64,000 bases of DNA from positions 124,001 through 188,000 of IMG/VR virus record IMGVR_UViG_3300009164_000038; one strand, written 5' to 3'. The DNA is from a virus. Shown here in pieces: positions 20,635 through 32,100 of the stretch. Every line of letters begins with the position of its first letter. The first letter of the stretch is position 1. Made by a program: the position numbers and the translations under genes. The notes beneath the pieces are model-generated. The model was not told the DNA's origin. It searched no databases and saw only the letters and a program-made list of their open reading frames with translations.

Positions 20635-22470
20635 ATGGCAATAATTAGGACAGCAAAATACGGGGTACAAGTCCCAGCACTCACAGAGGATCCATATCCA
20701 AGTTCTGGAAAATTGTATTTCCAAAATGAAGCCTTTAGCAGTGCCAATTTGAGCGTGTTTTTTGATAGAACCGTTAGTTGGAGTACCACCGGAACTGGTT
20801 ATGGCACATTTGGCTACAGTACAGTAACCGGTGCGCCAGAAGCCTTGGGCGGCATGTTGCAACTCAAAGGTGAAGTGACTTTTGTTCGCCATGCTACATT
20901 CAATACTCAAGCAGTGCAAAGTAATAACCTAGACCAAGCACCGTTTGCTAGTATGGATCCTACACGCCCTATTATACAAAGCAGATATGATACAGATGGT
21001 GTTAATAATCAGGTGCTTATTAGCTACAATCAGCAGACGCTGCTAGCAGCTGGTGATTTGTTTACCTATTATCGTCGTGTTAATACAAACACTGATAGTA
21101 GCACAGGTTTCCCGTTGCAAAATGCTACTCAGACAGCTGCCTATACAGGATTTCCAGTTTACAGAAATCCCAGTACCAATAACATGGTACTAGTGGCAAA
21201 TAACCATGTTACTGCTTATGTTCCGGGATTTACCCAGGGTGCGCATTTACCTAACATGTTTAGTGCCGCAGCACCTACTATTGCAGCCGCAGGCGCAGGG
21301 TCGGGGACTAGTACAGTGCAATTCTTGGGCGTAAGTAGTGTTGACGGTTTGGCCATGTTCTTAAACAATAACATTGGTAATGACTACACACAAAACATCT
21401 ACAAGTATAATGATGGTACTACTACAGCTACCAACCCGGGAATATTTAATACTAGCCCGTCTGCTGATGGTAGGACAGGTGGTAGTGCAGGCGGCGCAAG
21501 AACAACCCCGACCGGTGGTACATTCCAACCAAAATTTGCCAGCAGAACTTTTATAGACCCTAATACTAGCCCGAGTGTTACTAGTGGCCAGACCGGATTC
21601 TATGTTCCATATTTTGATACCGCTGGTGCATATCACCCCTTCTATTTTTTATGGAATAAAACAAACGATACATTTTCAAGATTTGGTAATGTTATTACAA
21701 CTACCATTGCCACTCAAAACTCATATTGGTATCCAGATACTGTAACTGCCAGTAGCGTATCGGTTACCACTGGTATGCAACGTATCGTTTATAACGAGTC
21801 GTTTACTTTCAGTGGTACCAGATATCTAACACTGATGCAGTTCCATGGTGCTGGTGGTATATTTGATGGTAATGTTGCACAGCGTACATTTATGACTTAC
21901 AGTGTTAGTAGCACCGACTACACACAGACTACATTCCATAGCGCCATGACAGTTCCGGCAACACCAAAGAATATCTGCTGGTTAAATGATGCTAGAACAT
22001 TAATGGCTATCATCACACACAATTATACCTATGTGTACAGTTTCAACAGTGCAGTGACTGGATGGAACTTGACAGCTAGTTACAACTATCAATTTAACAG
22101 CATAGGTAGAGATAGCTTAGGGCGTATATGGGCGGTAGATCAAGGTCCGTTGGCTTATGGGCGTGTACATCTGTTGTCGGGCAGTATGCCGGCTACTATT
22201 ACGGTAACACCGGCCGCTACTAGTTACAACTACAGTGGTACTACAATTCCCACTACATATACGGTTGATGCATATGATATCAGTGGTGCAAGAGTAACAG
22301 CCAATGTAACGTTAACTTCAACAGGATCTAGTATAGTATTCTACACCAGTAATATTTTAGTAACTACCAGTGCAATTACAGTTACTACCAGTGCCAGTGC
22401 AACTACCACTGTGAACGCTGCTGTGATTAGTGCTGGTGTAAGTACAATTACCACTACTGTGACTTTATAA
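20635..22470 (+). CDS. Structural protein, paralogue A (611 aa)
   Basis: Starts MAIIRTAKYGVQVPALTEDPYPSS with AGGAG upstream. It is clearly paralogous over its whole length to the 629-aa protein at 22752-24641: both share the N-terminus MAIIRT, the segments PF.SMDP.RP, GNMV, FLG.S.VDGL, RGFYVPY.DTAG.Y.PFY, TPKNI.WLND and GRDNLGRIW.V, and a C-terminal Ig-like tail (T.TVTPAATSYNYSGT). The mid region of repeated beta segments could be a propeller or beta-helix, but that is conjecture. No enzymatic motif is seen. Inference: tail-associated virion protein. Specific family not recognised. Confidence 0.75.
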   Translation: MAIIRTAKYGVQVPALTEDPYPSSGKLYFQNEAFSSANLSVFFDRTVSWSTTGTGYGTFGYSTVTGAPEALGGMLQLKGEVTFVRHATFNTQAVQSNNLDQAPFASMDPTRPIIQSRYDTDGVNNQVLISYNQQTLLAAGDLFTYYRRVNTNTDSSTGFPLQNATQTAAYTGFPVYRNPSTNNMVLVANNHVTAYVPGFTQGAHLPNMFSAAAPTIAAAGAGSGTSTVQFLGVSSVDGLAMFLNNNIGNDYTQNIYKYNDGTTTATNPGIFNTSPSADGRTGGSAGGARTTPTGGTFQPKFASRTFIDPNTSPSVTSGQTGFYVPYFDTAGAYHPFYFLWNKTNDTFSRFGNVITTTIATQNSYWYPDTVTASSVSVTTGMQRIVYNESFTFSGTRYLTLMQFHGAGGIFDGNVAQRTFMTYSVSSTDYTQTTFHSAMTVPATPKNICWLNDARTLMAIITHNYTYVYSFNSAVTGWNLTASYNYQFNSIGRDSLGRIWAVDQGPLAYGRVHLLSGSMPATITVTPAATSYNYSGTTIPTTYTVDAYDISGARVTANVTLTSTGSSIVFYTSNILVTTSAITVTTSASATTTVNAAVISAGVSTITTTVTL

Positions 22471-22480
22471 GGATTTGTAA

Positions 22481-22741
22481 ATGAGTGATACATATGATAG
22501 AATTGTAGAACAACTTGATGACAATGAGCAAGTGATTTCTAGTAGAACTTTCAGATGTGAATTTTCAGGCGGCGTGTTAACCGTTGGATTACTAACCATC
22601 GATAGTGATGGCAATGAAACAATTCAACCAGGATTAAGTCAGCCATGGAAATGCATGCCAGATGGCAGCAGAGAAAATTTTGTAGATGCCGCAGATGCTT
22701 TTGCTTGGGTAGATTTGGTCGCCGGTACATTAATAAATTAA
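22481..22741 (+). CDS. Small acidic protein between the two paralogues (86 aa)
   Basis: Starts MSDTYDRIVEQLDDNEQV with AAGGA upstream. Acidic; no motif recognised. It is sandwiched between two full-length paralogues, with 10-bp gaps on both sides, so all three are probably on one transcript. Inference: a partner or chaperone of the flanking structural proteins, or a small structural protein itself. Confidence 0.7.
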   Translation: MSDTYDRIVEQLDDNEQVISSRTFRCEFSGGVLTVGLLTIDSDGNETIQPGLSQPWKCMPDGSRENFVDAADAFAWVDLVAGTLIN

Positions 22742-22751
22742 GGAAAATATT

Positions 22752-24641
22752 GTGGCAATTATAAGAACATTTAAACGGGCATTTCAAGCAGCGGCTGTAC
22801 TTGAAGATCCAATCCCAGGCTCTACCTACATGTATTTTCAGACCGACGGTGTTAATAAAACCAGCTTAACACCACAATTTGATGTTGAGTATAACTTTGC
22901 CCCCAGTGGTGTTTTGCCTAATACGATAATTAATGCAGCTGACAATGCCACTATGATCACATACAATACATTTGGTCACCCTATTTTAAGTGGTACTGTT
23001 ACAGCACAATATAACATTAGTTTCAATATGTTTACTGGTATACTGGCACTTAACGGTGAAGTTACACACGTTCGACATTTTACTATTGCAAAAGACACCT
23101 ATAGTACTAATTTAGATCATGCTCCTTTCTTTTCCATGGATCCTGCACGTAGACCGTATCCAGCATCTTATTTTACAGATGGAACCAGCAGTGTTGCTAT
23201 TTGGACACATTGGCAAAATAGTCCAGCAACTAACACTGCCACTGCCGAAAGCACAAGATATATTGTGATGGTAAATGGAACCAGTGCAGGTATAGCCAGC
23301 GGAACCATAGTGAATCAAAATAACTATATGAGTGCTGTAACCACTAGTTATTTTCCACATGCATACCCTATGTATAGAAATCCTAGCACTGGTAATATGG
23401 TCTACCATGGGTTATATGCCACTGGTATTTATCCTAGTGCAGCGGCTGGATTCCATTCGGGCCAAGCATTCACTGCACAAGCAACACAATCGTCGCCTTC
23501 AACCGGCGGCGCTACAAATTATACAACTCAATTTCTTGGAATAAGTGCAGTAGATGGTTTAATGATTACCATGCAGAATGGTACCACAGATGACATTAAT
23601 CAACAATTTTGGAAATATAACGATGGTGCCAATACAGCCACACAGTTAAATGCTTTTAGTGCAAGTCCTGCTGCTAGCGGATCTAGTGTAGGTGGCAATA
23701 GGACAACTACACAAGGCAGCTATAAATCTAAGTTTTCTAGTCGTTGGTTTACTGATCCATTGGCAGCAAACAGTCGAGGATTCTATGTACCATATGTGGA
23801 TACCGCTGGTAACTATGCACCGTTTTACTATCAATGGAACACGGTAACTGATGCATTTAGTCGTAATGCTAACAATTGTACTCTCAGCTATGGCGCCAAT
23901 AGTTTAAGCACATATTGGGCACCAGATGGCACTGCTCCGGCAACAATCACTACTATATATGGCATGCAGTCAGTCTGGGCCAATGAAACATTTACAGTAG
24001 GCTCAAATCGATATTTATTGTTTATGCAATTGAACGGCACTGGTGCTCTTGCCGATGCTGCCCCAAAATCATGTACATTTATGTGCTACAGCGTAAATGC
24101 CGGAGACCCTAGGATCTTAACATACCATAGTAGTATTCCGGTACCTACAACACCAAAAAATATTGTTTGGTTAAACGATAGTTTAACTATATTGGGTGTG
24201 TTTTGCTTAAACAATTTCTATATCTATACGTTCACCGAAGCCGCTGGTTGGACACGTACAGCAACTTTACCATTTCAATTTAGTGCAGTGGGTAGAGATA
24301 ACCTTGGACGCATCTGGGGAGTAGAACCAGGACCATTTAGATGGGGTCGTGTACATTTGATTAGTTTAACAGTACCTGTGACTATTGTAGTTACTCCCGA
24401 TGCTACTACCTATACCTATACTGGTACACCAATTACTGGTAACTTGGCAGTTAAAGCACTTGATGCCAGCGGAAATAGGATTAGCACCACAGTTAAACTG
24501 GTCATTGATGGCGGCAGCATGTTGTTTGGTGGTAGTAACTACACTACCACAGTAACCACATCGGCTAGCGCAGATGTCAATGCAGCAGTCACCATTTCAG
24601 GCGGAGGCGTTAGCAATATTATTGCCAGCGTGTCGGTATGA
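22752..24641 (+). CDS. Structural protein, paralogue B (629 aa), GTG start
   Basis: GTG at 22752 with AAGGAAAAT upstream gives MAIIRTFKRAFQAAAVLEDP, aligned with the start of the 611-aa paralogue, which fixes this start. Shared segments run end to end (NGEVTHVRH, PFFSMDPARRP, YRNPSTGNMVYHG, FYVPYVDTAGNY, TPKNIVWLNDS, GRDNLGRIWGV) and the C-terminus has the same Ig-like tail. Divergence is high enough that the duplication is not recent. Inference: second subunit or alternative version of the same virion part. Confidence 0.75.
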   Translation: MAIIRTFKRAFQAAAVLEDPIPGSTYMYFQTDGVNKTSLTPQFDVEYNFAPSGVLPNTIINAADNATMITYNTFGHPILSGTVTAQYNISFNMFTGILALNGEVTHVRHFTIAKDTYSTNLDHAPFFSMDPARRPYPASYFTDGTSSVAIWTHWQNSPATNTATAESTRYIVMVNGTSAGIASGTIVNQNNYMSAVTTSYFPHAYPMYRNPSTGNMVYHGLYATGIYPSAAAGFHSGQAFTAQATQSSPSTGGATNYTTQFLGISAVDGLMITMQNGTTDDINQQFWKYNDGANTATQLNAFSASPAASGSSVGGNRTTTQGSYKSKFSSRWFTDPLAANSRGFYVPYVDTAGNYAPFYYQWNTVTDAFSRNANNCTLSYGANSLSTYWAPDGTAPATITTIYGMQSVWANETFTVGSNRYLLFMQLNGTGALADAAPKSCTFMCYSVNAGDPRILTYHSSIPVPTTPKNIVWLNDSLTILGVFCLNNFYIYTFTEAAGWTRTATLPFQFSAVGRDNLGRIWGVEPGPFRWGRVHLISLTVPVTIVVTPDATTYTYTGTPITGNLAVKALDASGNRISTTVKLVIDGGSMLFGGSNYTTTVTTSASADVNAAVTISGGGVSNIIASVSV

Positions 24642-24650
24642 GGGTAGATT

Positions 24651-27600
24651 GTGTCTGCTATACTATCCAATCTTGATCTAGTTGTCAATCGTCTCACGAC
24701 GATAACTGTTGTACAAAGTGATTCCTCATTGGTCAAGACCACAGTGGGGCTCAATCTCAGTGAAACTAGCGTATTCACCCAAAGCAACATAAGATCAATA
24801 TCTACAACTCCGGTATTGGCGAATGTTATAACCACAATTGGGTATGCTGGTGCTAATATTGGTCAGTCAATTTACATTATAGATGATGATGTCACTAGCA
24901 TAACTGCCAACGCAAACAGTTTTGCAGTTACTAGTACTACATCAGTACTTGGTGGGGGATTAAATTACACATATGGTAACATAGTTTCAAACGTTAGTGC
25001 ATATGCAACAGTAACTTATACCACCCCCGGCACTTATACTTGGACTTGCCCTGAGGGTGTAACCAGTATAAGTATGGTAGGTGTGGGTGGTGGTGGGGGC
25101 GGCCAACAAAAAGCTGCCGGCGGCACTGGCGGCGCTGGAGGCTTAATTGATTACTATAATGCTTATGCAGTGACGCCTGGTACCAGTTATACCATTGTTG
25201 TGGGCGGGCGTGGCGGTCCGGGAACCAGTGCCGGTGATAACGGAGACGCAACGTATTTCATTGATGCAGCAGCAACTGCACCTGCAATATATGCAGCTGG
25301 AGGAACCGGCGGCGGCAATATGAATTGGTTAACCGGCGGTACCACCGGTAGTATTATTAATAGCACGTATTCTTCAATTGATACGTTTACTGCACAAGAC
25401 TCCAATGGTGGTACTATAACTTACAGTGTCGCTAATGGTCCAACCGGTTTAGTAATAAATTCATCCACTGGTGTATTGTCTTATACCCAACAAGTAAGTC
25501 CTTCCCTGTCTGATGGTTACCTTATTACAATTAATGCAACATCAACTAGTGGCAGTAGTATTGATAAATTTTATACATTGACATTCGCTGCTGAATCTTA
25601 TTTGTACTATCTATTAGTAGCCGGCGGTGGTGGCGCAGGCGCAGATGGCTCAGTATCTGCAGTCAGTCCGGGCACAGGAGGTGGTGGTGGTGTGGTGTTG
25701 GGATCAATTGGGATAACATCGTCCACTAGTGGAAACAGTTTAGTCACCATTGGGTCGGGCGGCAGCTTGGGCAGCAATGGTGGCAACACCAGTGCAATTG
25801 GCACATCAGTATTTGGTGACAATGGTGTAGTTGCCATTGGCGGCGGCGCAGGCGGCAGTGCATTAACCGGAGATTCTGGCCAGCCTGGCGGCAGCGGCGG
25901 CGGCGGCGGATACAGCCCTAGCGTGGTTAGTGGTGCTGGCGGCGCCGGATTGCAACCCAGTAGTACGTGGGGCGGTTACGGAACCGGAGGTGCAGCCGGA
26001 AATCAAGGTGGGTTTGGTGGCGGCAGTGGTGGAAGTAATTTAACTAGTTATGCCTTGGGTAGTTTGTTTTTTAATGGTACTAGCCAAACTCTTACATTTT
26101 CGGCACAAACTGCGCTTTCGTTTGGTACTGGAGATTTAACTATAGAGATGTGGGTATATCCTACCTCGTTTGCACCCGATGGTATATATGCAGGGTTAAT
26201 AGATGCAAGATCAGGATCTGGAAACACGTCGTGGAATGTTGGCTTATTTGTATCTGCAGGTAATATGTATGCTTACATGCAAATAATAGGAGCCACAGGA
26301 AATCCATCTGGTGCTACTATCATTCCATTAAACGCCTGGACACATATAGCTTGGACAAGACAAAGTTCTACATTTAAAATTTTTGTTAATGGTGTTATAG
26401 ACTACAATGCCAGTGAGACTCGTGCAATTGATGCCGGAGGTACTAGTCAAACAATAGGAAGACATAATGAAGCTGGTCGTTATTATCGTGGTTACCTCAC
26501 TAACATTCGTATAGTAAAAGGTACCGCAGTATATACCTCTGCGTTTTCTCCAACTGTACCGTTATCTAACATCACCAACACATCGTTACTGTTATTAGTC
26601 AACAGCGATGCCAATAAAATAACGGATTCAAGCGCAAGTCCAGTTACGCTAACCAACGTTGGCAGTGTAACTTACAGCAGTAGTGTAGTACCATCAGCAT
26701 CAAACACAGCAGGTACAACAGCATCGGGTAGCTTGGTGTTTAATGGTTCTAGTTATGTAAGTTATCCAACTAATGCTGCTTGGGCGTTCGGTGGAGGCAA
26801 TTTTACTGTTGAATGTTGGTTTTATCAAACTGCCTATCCTGGTACTAACCAAGGCGGCAGTTTAGTATACCTATGGCACTCGGGCCCCGGCCGATCATTT
26901 GCAATGTATGCTAGTTATAACGGTGTAGGCGGCATTGGTGCAAGCTGGAATACTTCTGGTGGCATGAGTGGTGGTCCTGCTACCAGTTTAAACACTTGGT
27001 ATCATGCGGCTTTTGTTAGAAACGGTGCTAGTTTTTATCTTTATTTAAACGGCGCACAAGTTGCTACCACCGCAGCGGTAACACTTGTAACAAGTTCTGA
27101 TCCACTGTTCATTGGTGCCAATAATGACGCATCAAACCCAACTTGGTTCTTTCGTGGATACATAACCAATGTTAGAATAGTCAAAGGCACTGCGGTATAC
27201 ACCAGTAGCTTTGCTCCAACAGTACCATTGGCGCTGGTTTCTGGTACATCACTATTGCTGACTGTTGCCAACAATACCAACAGAGCAGTTGACAGTAGCA
27301 GTAATAATTTTACCCCAACTATCAGTGGCGCAACCTTTAGCAGCACAGTGGTTCCTAGTACGGGCGCATCGGCTACCGCTGCTGGTGGTAGTTTTTACTT
27401 TAACGGTACCAATGCCACACTGACCTCGCCCGGTAATGCAGCATTTAATTTGACTGCTGATTTTACACTCGAAGCTTGGGTATACAAACAAGTTGCATCC
27501 AGTGTGTGTTTTATGAGCTGTCAGGCCGGCCCAAGCCCTGGCCGAGGTTGGATGATGTTTATAAACACAAATAACACATTGCAAATGGACTGGTCTATTG

Positions 27601-29066
27601 CTGGAAATGGTAATATCAAAAGTGGAGGCACTTTCACTAGTGCCGGCACAATCACACTAAATCAATGGTGTCATATAGCACTGGTAAGAAGTGGGTCAAC
27701 ATACACATTCTATATAAATGGCTCTCCAGCTGGTTCTGGTGCTATGAGTGGCGCAGTAAGGCTAGCAGGATCATTTGGCATTGGGTATACTCCAAACGAA
27801 ACTACCGCTGGAGTAGCTTGGTATCAAGGTTACATGACCAATATCAGGATCGTCAATGGCACAGCAGTATACAAGAGCACATTTACTCCTATACTGTTGA
27901 GTGCGGTTACCAACACATCGTTATTGTTATTGGTTAACAGTAGCGGATCATATTTGACCGATTCCAGCGTTAATAATCTCACTGTAACCAGTGTCAATGT
28001 CTCTTATAACGGTACCGTCGTCCCCACAGTAGCATCTAGTAGCGGGCCCATAGCAGTTAACATCCTGGGCAATGTCATTGCCAGATATTCAGATGGTGGA
28101 TATGCAGCCAATAGCAGTGTTAACTATGGTGGTGGCGGTGGCCGAGTTGGATATGGTGTTGCAGGCAATGCTGGAGTAGCTTACTTCTGGTATGCTGGCC
28201 TGCAACGCAGCACCGGTGGCGATTTAGTACAATCCGTTTCTTACAGCGGAACCAATTATTGGTTGCATAAATTTACTTCAACTAGTTATATTAATATGTT
28301 ACCACCGGCTACTTCAATAACTATAAACTACATGATTGTCGGTGGTGGCGGCGGTGGCGGATCTCCAGCTGATAACAGTGCAGGTGGTGGCGGAGCAGGC
28401 GGTTTAGTAACTGGCACTTTCATTGTACTTGCAAATTTAAACACTTTTGTAACAGTACAAGTTGGCACAGGCGGCGCCCCAAATGTTAATGGTACAAACA
28501 GTTCGGTTACTTGCACTTTAAGTAGTTTTAATAGAATTGCATTAGGTGGCGGCGCCGGTGGTGGCAGCAGTAGCATTTACGGCAGTAATGGGTCACCCGG
28601 GGGTTCAGGTGGCGGCGGCGGCGGCTCCAATGGTTCTGGGAGCCCAACGGGTGCAAGTGCGACTCAACCCGGATCTACTTCAGGCGGATATGGTTACAGT
28701 GGCGGCAATGGAAGTTACACAATAGGAGCAGGCGGTGGCGGTGGTGCAGGCGGCCCCGGAGGAAATGCAATTGCTGGCGGCGCAGCCGGTGCTGCAGGAC
28801 TGGGCTTACTAGTTACTACTCCGAGTGCAACATATACAAAAACTTACGCTGTTGGTGGCTCTTCGGGCGGAGGTGGCGGCACGGCAACTGCCAACACTGG
28901 TAATGGTGGTAACGGCCTTGGTACCGGGGGCAGCGGAGTTGCAATTTTTTGGTGGCCAGATATATATCCAGCCCCGTCTTCTATTACAGGATCTTATACA
29001 ACTGTTACAGAAAATGGATATAAAATATATGTGTGTACTGCTGGCAGTATTTCAATGACATTTTAA
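24651..29066 (+). CDS. LamG/glycine-rich adhesin with 3 LamG domains (1471 aa), GTG start
   Basis: GTG at 24651 follows AGGGTAG. N-terminal segment SAILSNLDLVVNRLTTITVV resembles that of the 526-aa protein at 33646. Then a glycine-rich block (about residues 140-225), an Ig-like/cadherin-like repeat (about 245-318, with YSVANGPTGLVINSSTGVLS), another glycine-rich block (321-465), LamG domains at about 470-637, 697-860 and 915-1080 each ending in GY(L/I/M)TN.RIV(K/N)GTAVY, and two large C-terminal glycine-rich blocks. Inference: receptor-binding tail fibre. The poly-Gly blocks resemble fibre-tip adhesins of T4-like phages, where such segments form the host-contact surface. Confidence 0.8.
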   Translation: MSAILSNLDLVVNRLTTITVVQSDSSLVKTTVGLNLSETSVFTQSNIRSISTTPVLANVITTIGYAGANIGQSIYIIDDDVTSITANANSFAVTSTTSVLGGGLNYTYGNIVSNVSAYATVTYTTPGTYTWTCPEGVTSISMVGVGGGGGGQQKAAGGTGGAGGLIDYYNAYAVTPGTSYTIVVGGRGGPGTSAGDNGDATYFIDAAATAPAIYAAGGTGGGNMNWLTGGTTGSIINSTYSSIDTFTAQDSNGGTITYSVANGPTGLVINSSTGVLSYTQQVSPSLSDGYLITINATSTSGSSIDKFYTLTFAAESYLYYLLVAGGGGAGADGSVSAVSPGTGGGGGVVLGSIGITSSTSGNSLVTIGSGGSLGSNGGNTSAIGTSVFGDNGVVAIGGGAGGSALTGDSGQPGGSGGGGGYSPSVVSGAGGAGLQPSSTWGGYGTGGAAGNQGGFGGGSGGSNLTSYALGSLFFNGTSQTLTFSAQTALSFGTGDLTIEMWVYPTSFAPDGIYAGLIDARSGSGNTSWNVGLFVSAGNMYAYMQIIGATGNPSGATIIPLNAWTHIAWTRQSSTFKIFVNGVIDYNASETRAIDAGGTSQTIGRHNEAGRYYRGYLTNIRIVKGTAVYTSAFSPTVPLSNITNTSLLLLVNSDANKITDSSASPVTLTNVGSVTYSSSVVPSASNTAGTTASGSLVFNGSSYVSYPTNAAWAFGGGNFTVECWFYQTAYPGTNQGGSLVYLWHSGPGRSFAMYASYNGVGGIGASWNTSGGMSGGPATSLNTWYHAAFVRNGASFYLYLNGAQVATTAAVTLVTSSDPLFIGANNDASNPTWFFRGYITNVRIVKGTAVYTSSFAPTVPLALVSGTSLLLTVANNTNRAVDSSSNNFTPTISGATFSSTVVPSTGASATAAGGSFYFNGTNATLTSPGNAAFNLTADFTLEAWVYKQVASSVCFMSCQAGPSPGRGWMMFINTNNTLQMDWSIAGNGNIKSGGTFTSAGTITLNQWCHIALVRSGSTYTFYINGSPAGSGAMSGAVRLAGSFGIGYTPNETTAGVAWYQGYMTNIRIVNGTAVYKSTFTPILLSAVTNTSLLLLVNSSGSYLTDSSVNNLTVTSVNVSYNGTVVPTVASSSGPIAVNILGNVIARYSDGGYAANSSVNYGGGGGRVGYGVAGNAGVAYFWYAGLQRSTGGDLVQSVSYSGTNYWLHKFTSTSYINMLPPATSITINYMIVGGGGGGGSPADNSAGGGGAGGLVTGTFIVLANLNTFVTVQVGTGGAPNVNGTNSSVTCTLSSFNRIALGGGAGGGSSSIYGSNGSPGGSGGGGGGSNGSGSPTGASATQPGSTSGGYGYSGGNGSYTIGAGGGGGAGGPGGNAIAGGAAGAAGLGLLVTTPSATYTKTYAVGGSSGGGGGTATANTGNGGNGLGTGGSGVAIFWWPDIYPAPSSITGSYTTVTENGYKIYVCTAGSISMTF

Positions 29067-29098
29067 TGTTATGGGTGAAATAGTGACATTTGTTTTCA

Positions 29099-29106
29099 GT
29101 TAAATA
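29099..29106 (+). promoter_or_regulatory. T4-late-like box GTTAAATA adjacent to start codon
   Basis: Ends 6 nt before the ATG at 29113, with no Shine-Dalgarno between. If it works as in T4, transcription would begin at about the start codon. Confidence 0.4.
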
Positions 29107-29112
29107 ACTAGT

Positions 29113-32100
29113 ATGACAATAAGTAGCTCATTTTCATCAAACGTCACAGTCGAAACACTGGTAGTAGCCGGCGGCGGTGGCGGCGGCACAAACTATAACC
29201 TGCGTGGCGCAGGTGGCGGAGCAGGGGGATTAGTTTACATTGGTAATCTACGGATACCAGCTGGATCCACAGCCAACGTCATAGTTGGCAGCGGCGGCAA
29301 TGTTTCGGCTCGCGGCGGCGATAGTGCTATACTGCCTTACGTGCCCACATACAGTCACTGGTTTAATGGTTATAGCACTTTTGATTATCTTACTGTTGCA
29401 ACCACAACATCTAATGTCACAACATCTGCAGCTGGCAGTTTGAGTTTCAGCGGAACCTCACAGTATTTGTCAATAACCGGAACTACTAGTGGTCCGCTTG
29501 ATCTGGCAGCAGGTGCAGGAAACTGGACAGTTGAGTTATGGGTGTATCCTCGGTCAGTGACAGGCGAACAAGTTTTCTTTTGGAAAGGTGGTACTACCAG
29601 TTCTTTCAACCCATCATATGCAGCATTCATGAGCGGATCTGGTGGACAATTTATTGTTGGTGATGGCGGCGCAGCAGGTGCCAACATTAACTTCCCATCT
29701 GGTACTTTTGCCATCAATACTTGGCATCATTTTGCTCTAGTACGCAGCGGAACCAACTTTACTGCATGGGTAAATGGCGCAGTAGCCGGTACTCCATTTA
29801 CTACGGCATTCACCATGAGTAATACTGATAACAACACATTGACTATAGGTAGTAGTGTTGCCGACGGCTCTACTAGATATTTTAATGGATTAATCACCAA
29901 TTTCCGTATTGTTAAAGGTACAGCAGTATATACCGCAGCCTTTAGTCCTCGGGTGCCGCTTGGCATTGTTACTGGTACATCATTATTGCTATCGGTTAAG
30001 AGTGATGCTAATAAACTAGTAGACGCTAGCGTTAATAACACTGTAGTAAACAATGTTAACGCAGCCACTTTTAGCACAACTGTACCATCGGTGGTATCGG
30101 CAGTTTACCCTCTAACATTCTTTTTCAATGACTTTACAGTAGAAGCATGGATCTATCTCAATGCTTATGGAGCCACCTACACCGGCATTGTTGATACCAG
30201 AACCGGCGCACTAGCTCAGCCTTGGGCGTTTGGACTTAACGGCACCAGCCTTGATTTCTTCTGGGGAACCGGCGCAACCACTAGAGCTACCAGTAGTATG
30301 CGTGTTCCAACCGGGCAGTGGACACATGTGGCGGCCACTCGACAAAATGGAAATGTTTATCTATACATAAACGGATATCAAGACGTTACCTCAGTGGCTG
30401 CGGCTAGTGGTGCCGGTGCCAACATTGCTCAAACCAGCAGTAGCATATGGATTGGTAATTTAAGAGATGGTGCTGCTACTGGACAGAACACATATTCGGC
30501 TAACGTTTACATTTCCAATTTGCGTACCGTAAATGGCACAGCAGTTTATACTGCCAACTTTACACCACAGACCACTAACTTGTCCAACATTGCAGGCACG
30601 ACAATGTTGACTTTGCAGAACAGCACATTAGTCGACAATGGTCCATATAACTTACCAATCGTAAAATATTACGGCAGCGTAAGTCCCAGCATATTTTCAC
30701 AGACCACACCGTCAACTGATGGATACGCCAGCGTCTACTTCAATGGTGCAACCCTGTTGCAGTACACCAACTCAACAGCACTGACTACAGTACCTGCTGT
30801 TGATACCAGTGTTAATCAATTTACCGTGACCAGTACAGCATCAATACCAAACGTGATTGCAACAGCACCTGCAATTACACCATTGGGCACTGTAAACAGT
30901 ATAAGTTTTGCTGGTAGCCAATATTTAACGGTAACAGCAAACGCCGCCTTTGCATATGGCACTGGTAGTTTTACTGTTGAGTGTTGGGTTTATATAACTA
31001 CAGCTTTGGTTGCTGGTGCGTTTGTTGGTCCATGGACTGGTACCGCAGCAACCAGCTCTTGGGTTTTTACACAAGGCAGTCCTACTGCTACTAATTTAAG
31101 ATTCGGTGTTTCAGATGGAACAACAGCAACATTTTATCAAGGCGGTGGGGGATTATCCATAAACACATGGATACATGTAGCTGCGGTTAGAAATGGTACT
31201 ACACTGACATTGTATTCCAATGGCACATCAGTATCCACAAACGCTGGTATTTCTACAAACATATCAGTCGCATCACAGGCACTACAAATTAACGGTATCG
31301 CAGGAGCAACTTTTTTAACAACTGGTTACATATCCAATCTACGTATAGTCAAAGGTGCAGCAGTCTACACTGGCAATTTTACAGTACCCACTGCCCCATT
31401 AACTATTACTCAAAGTTCCAGTGGCGCAAATATAGCAGCCATTACGGGCTCACAAACCAGCCTGTTACTGCAACCCGTTGCTGGATGGACAGCAGAATGT
31501 TGGGTCAATCCTTCGGGTGACTATAGTACTTATAGGACCGTATTTGCCAAACGTGTAAATGCCACAGCCACTACCGAATATGAGGGTTACCTGCGATTGA
31601 CCAGTGGTGTTATCAGTTTCTATAACGGAACCAATTACGAAAGCACAACAACATTAACTGCCAACACCTGGAGCCACTGTGCCTGGGTTTACACTGGAAC
31701 CAATATTGTTATCTATGTAAACGGGACGCAAGTATACACAAGCGCAGTCACTATCACCACCAATACTGAACCCATGATTATTGGCGGTGTTAGGACCGGT
31801 AGTGAATATTTTCTTGGATATTTAAGTAACTTCCGTTTTACCAGAGGAATGGTATATACCGGCGCATTTACTCCACCCACTAGACCATTTGCCGCAACTC
31901 AAACTGTGTCGGGAAACATTGCTGCTATCACTGGCAATATAGATAATAGAACTAATCTACTAGTACTACAAAGCAGCACCTACAAAGACAACAGTGCGAA
32001 CAACTATCTATACGGTTACACATACACCATCAACACCGGCACGCCATTAATCAAAACCGATGTTGTACCATTTATAGACCCCGTCCGCGGCGTAATTGCC

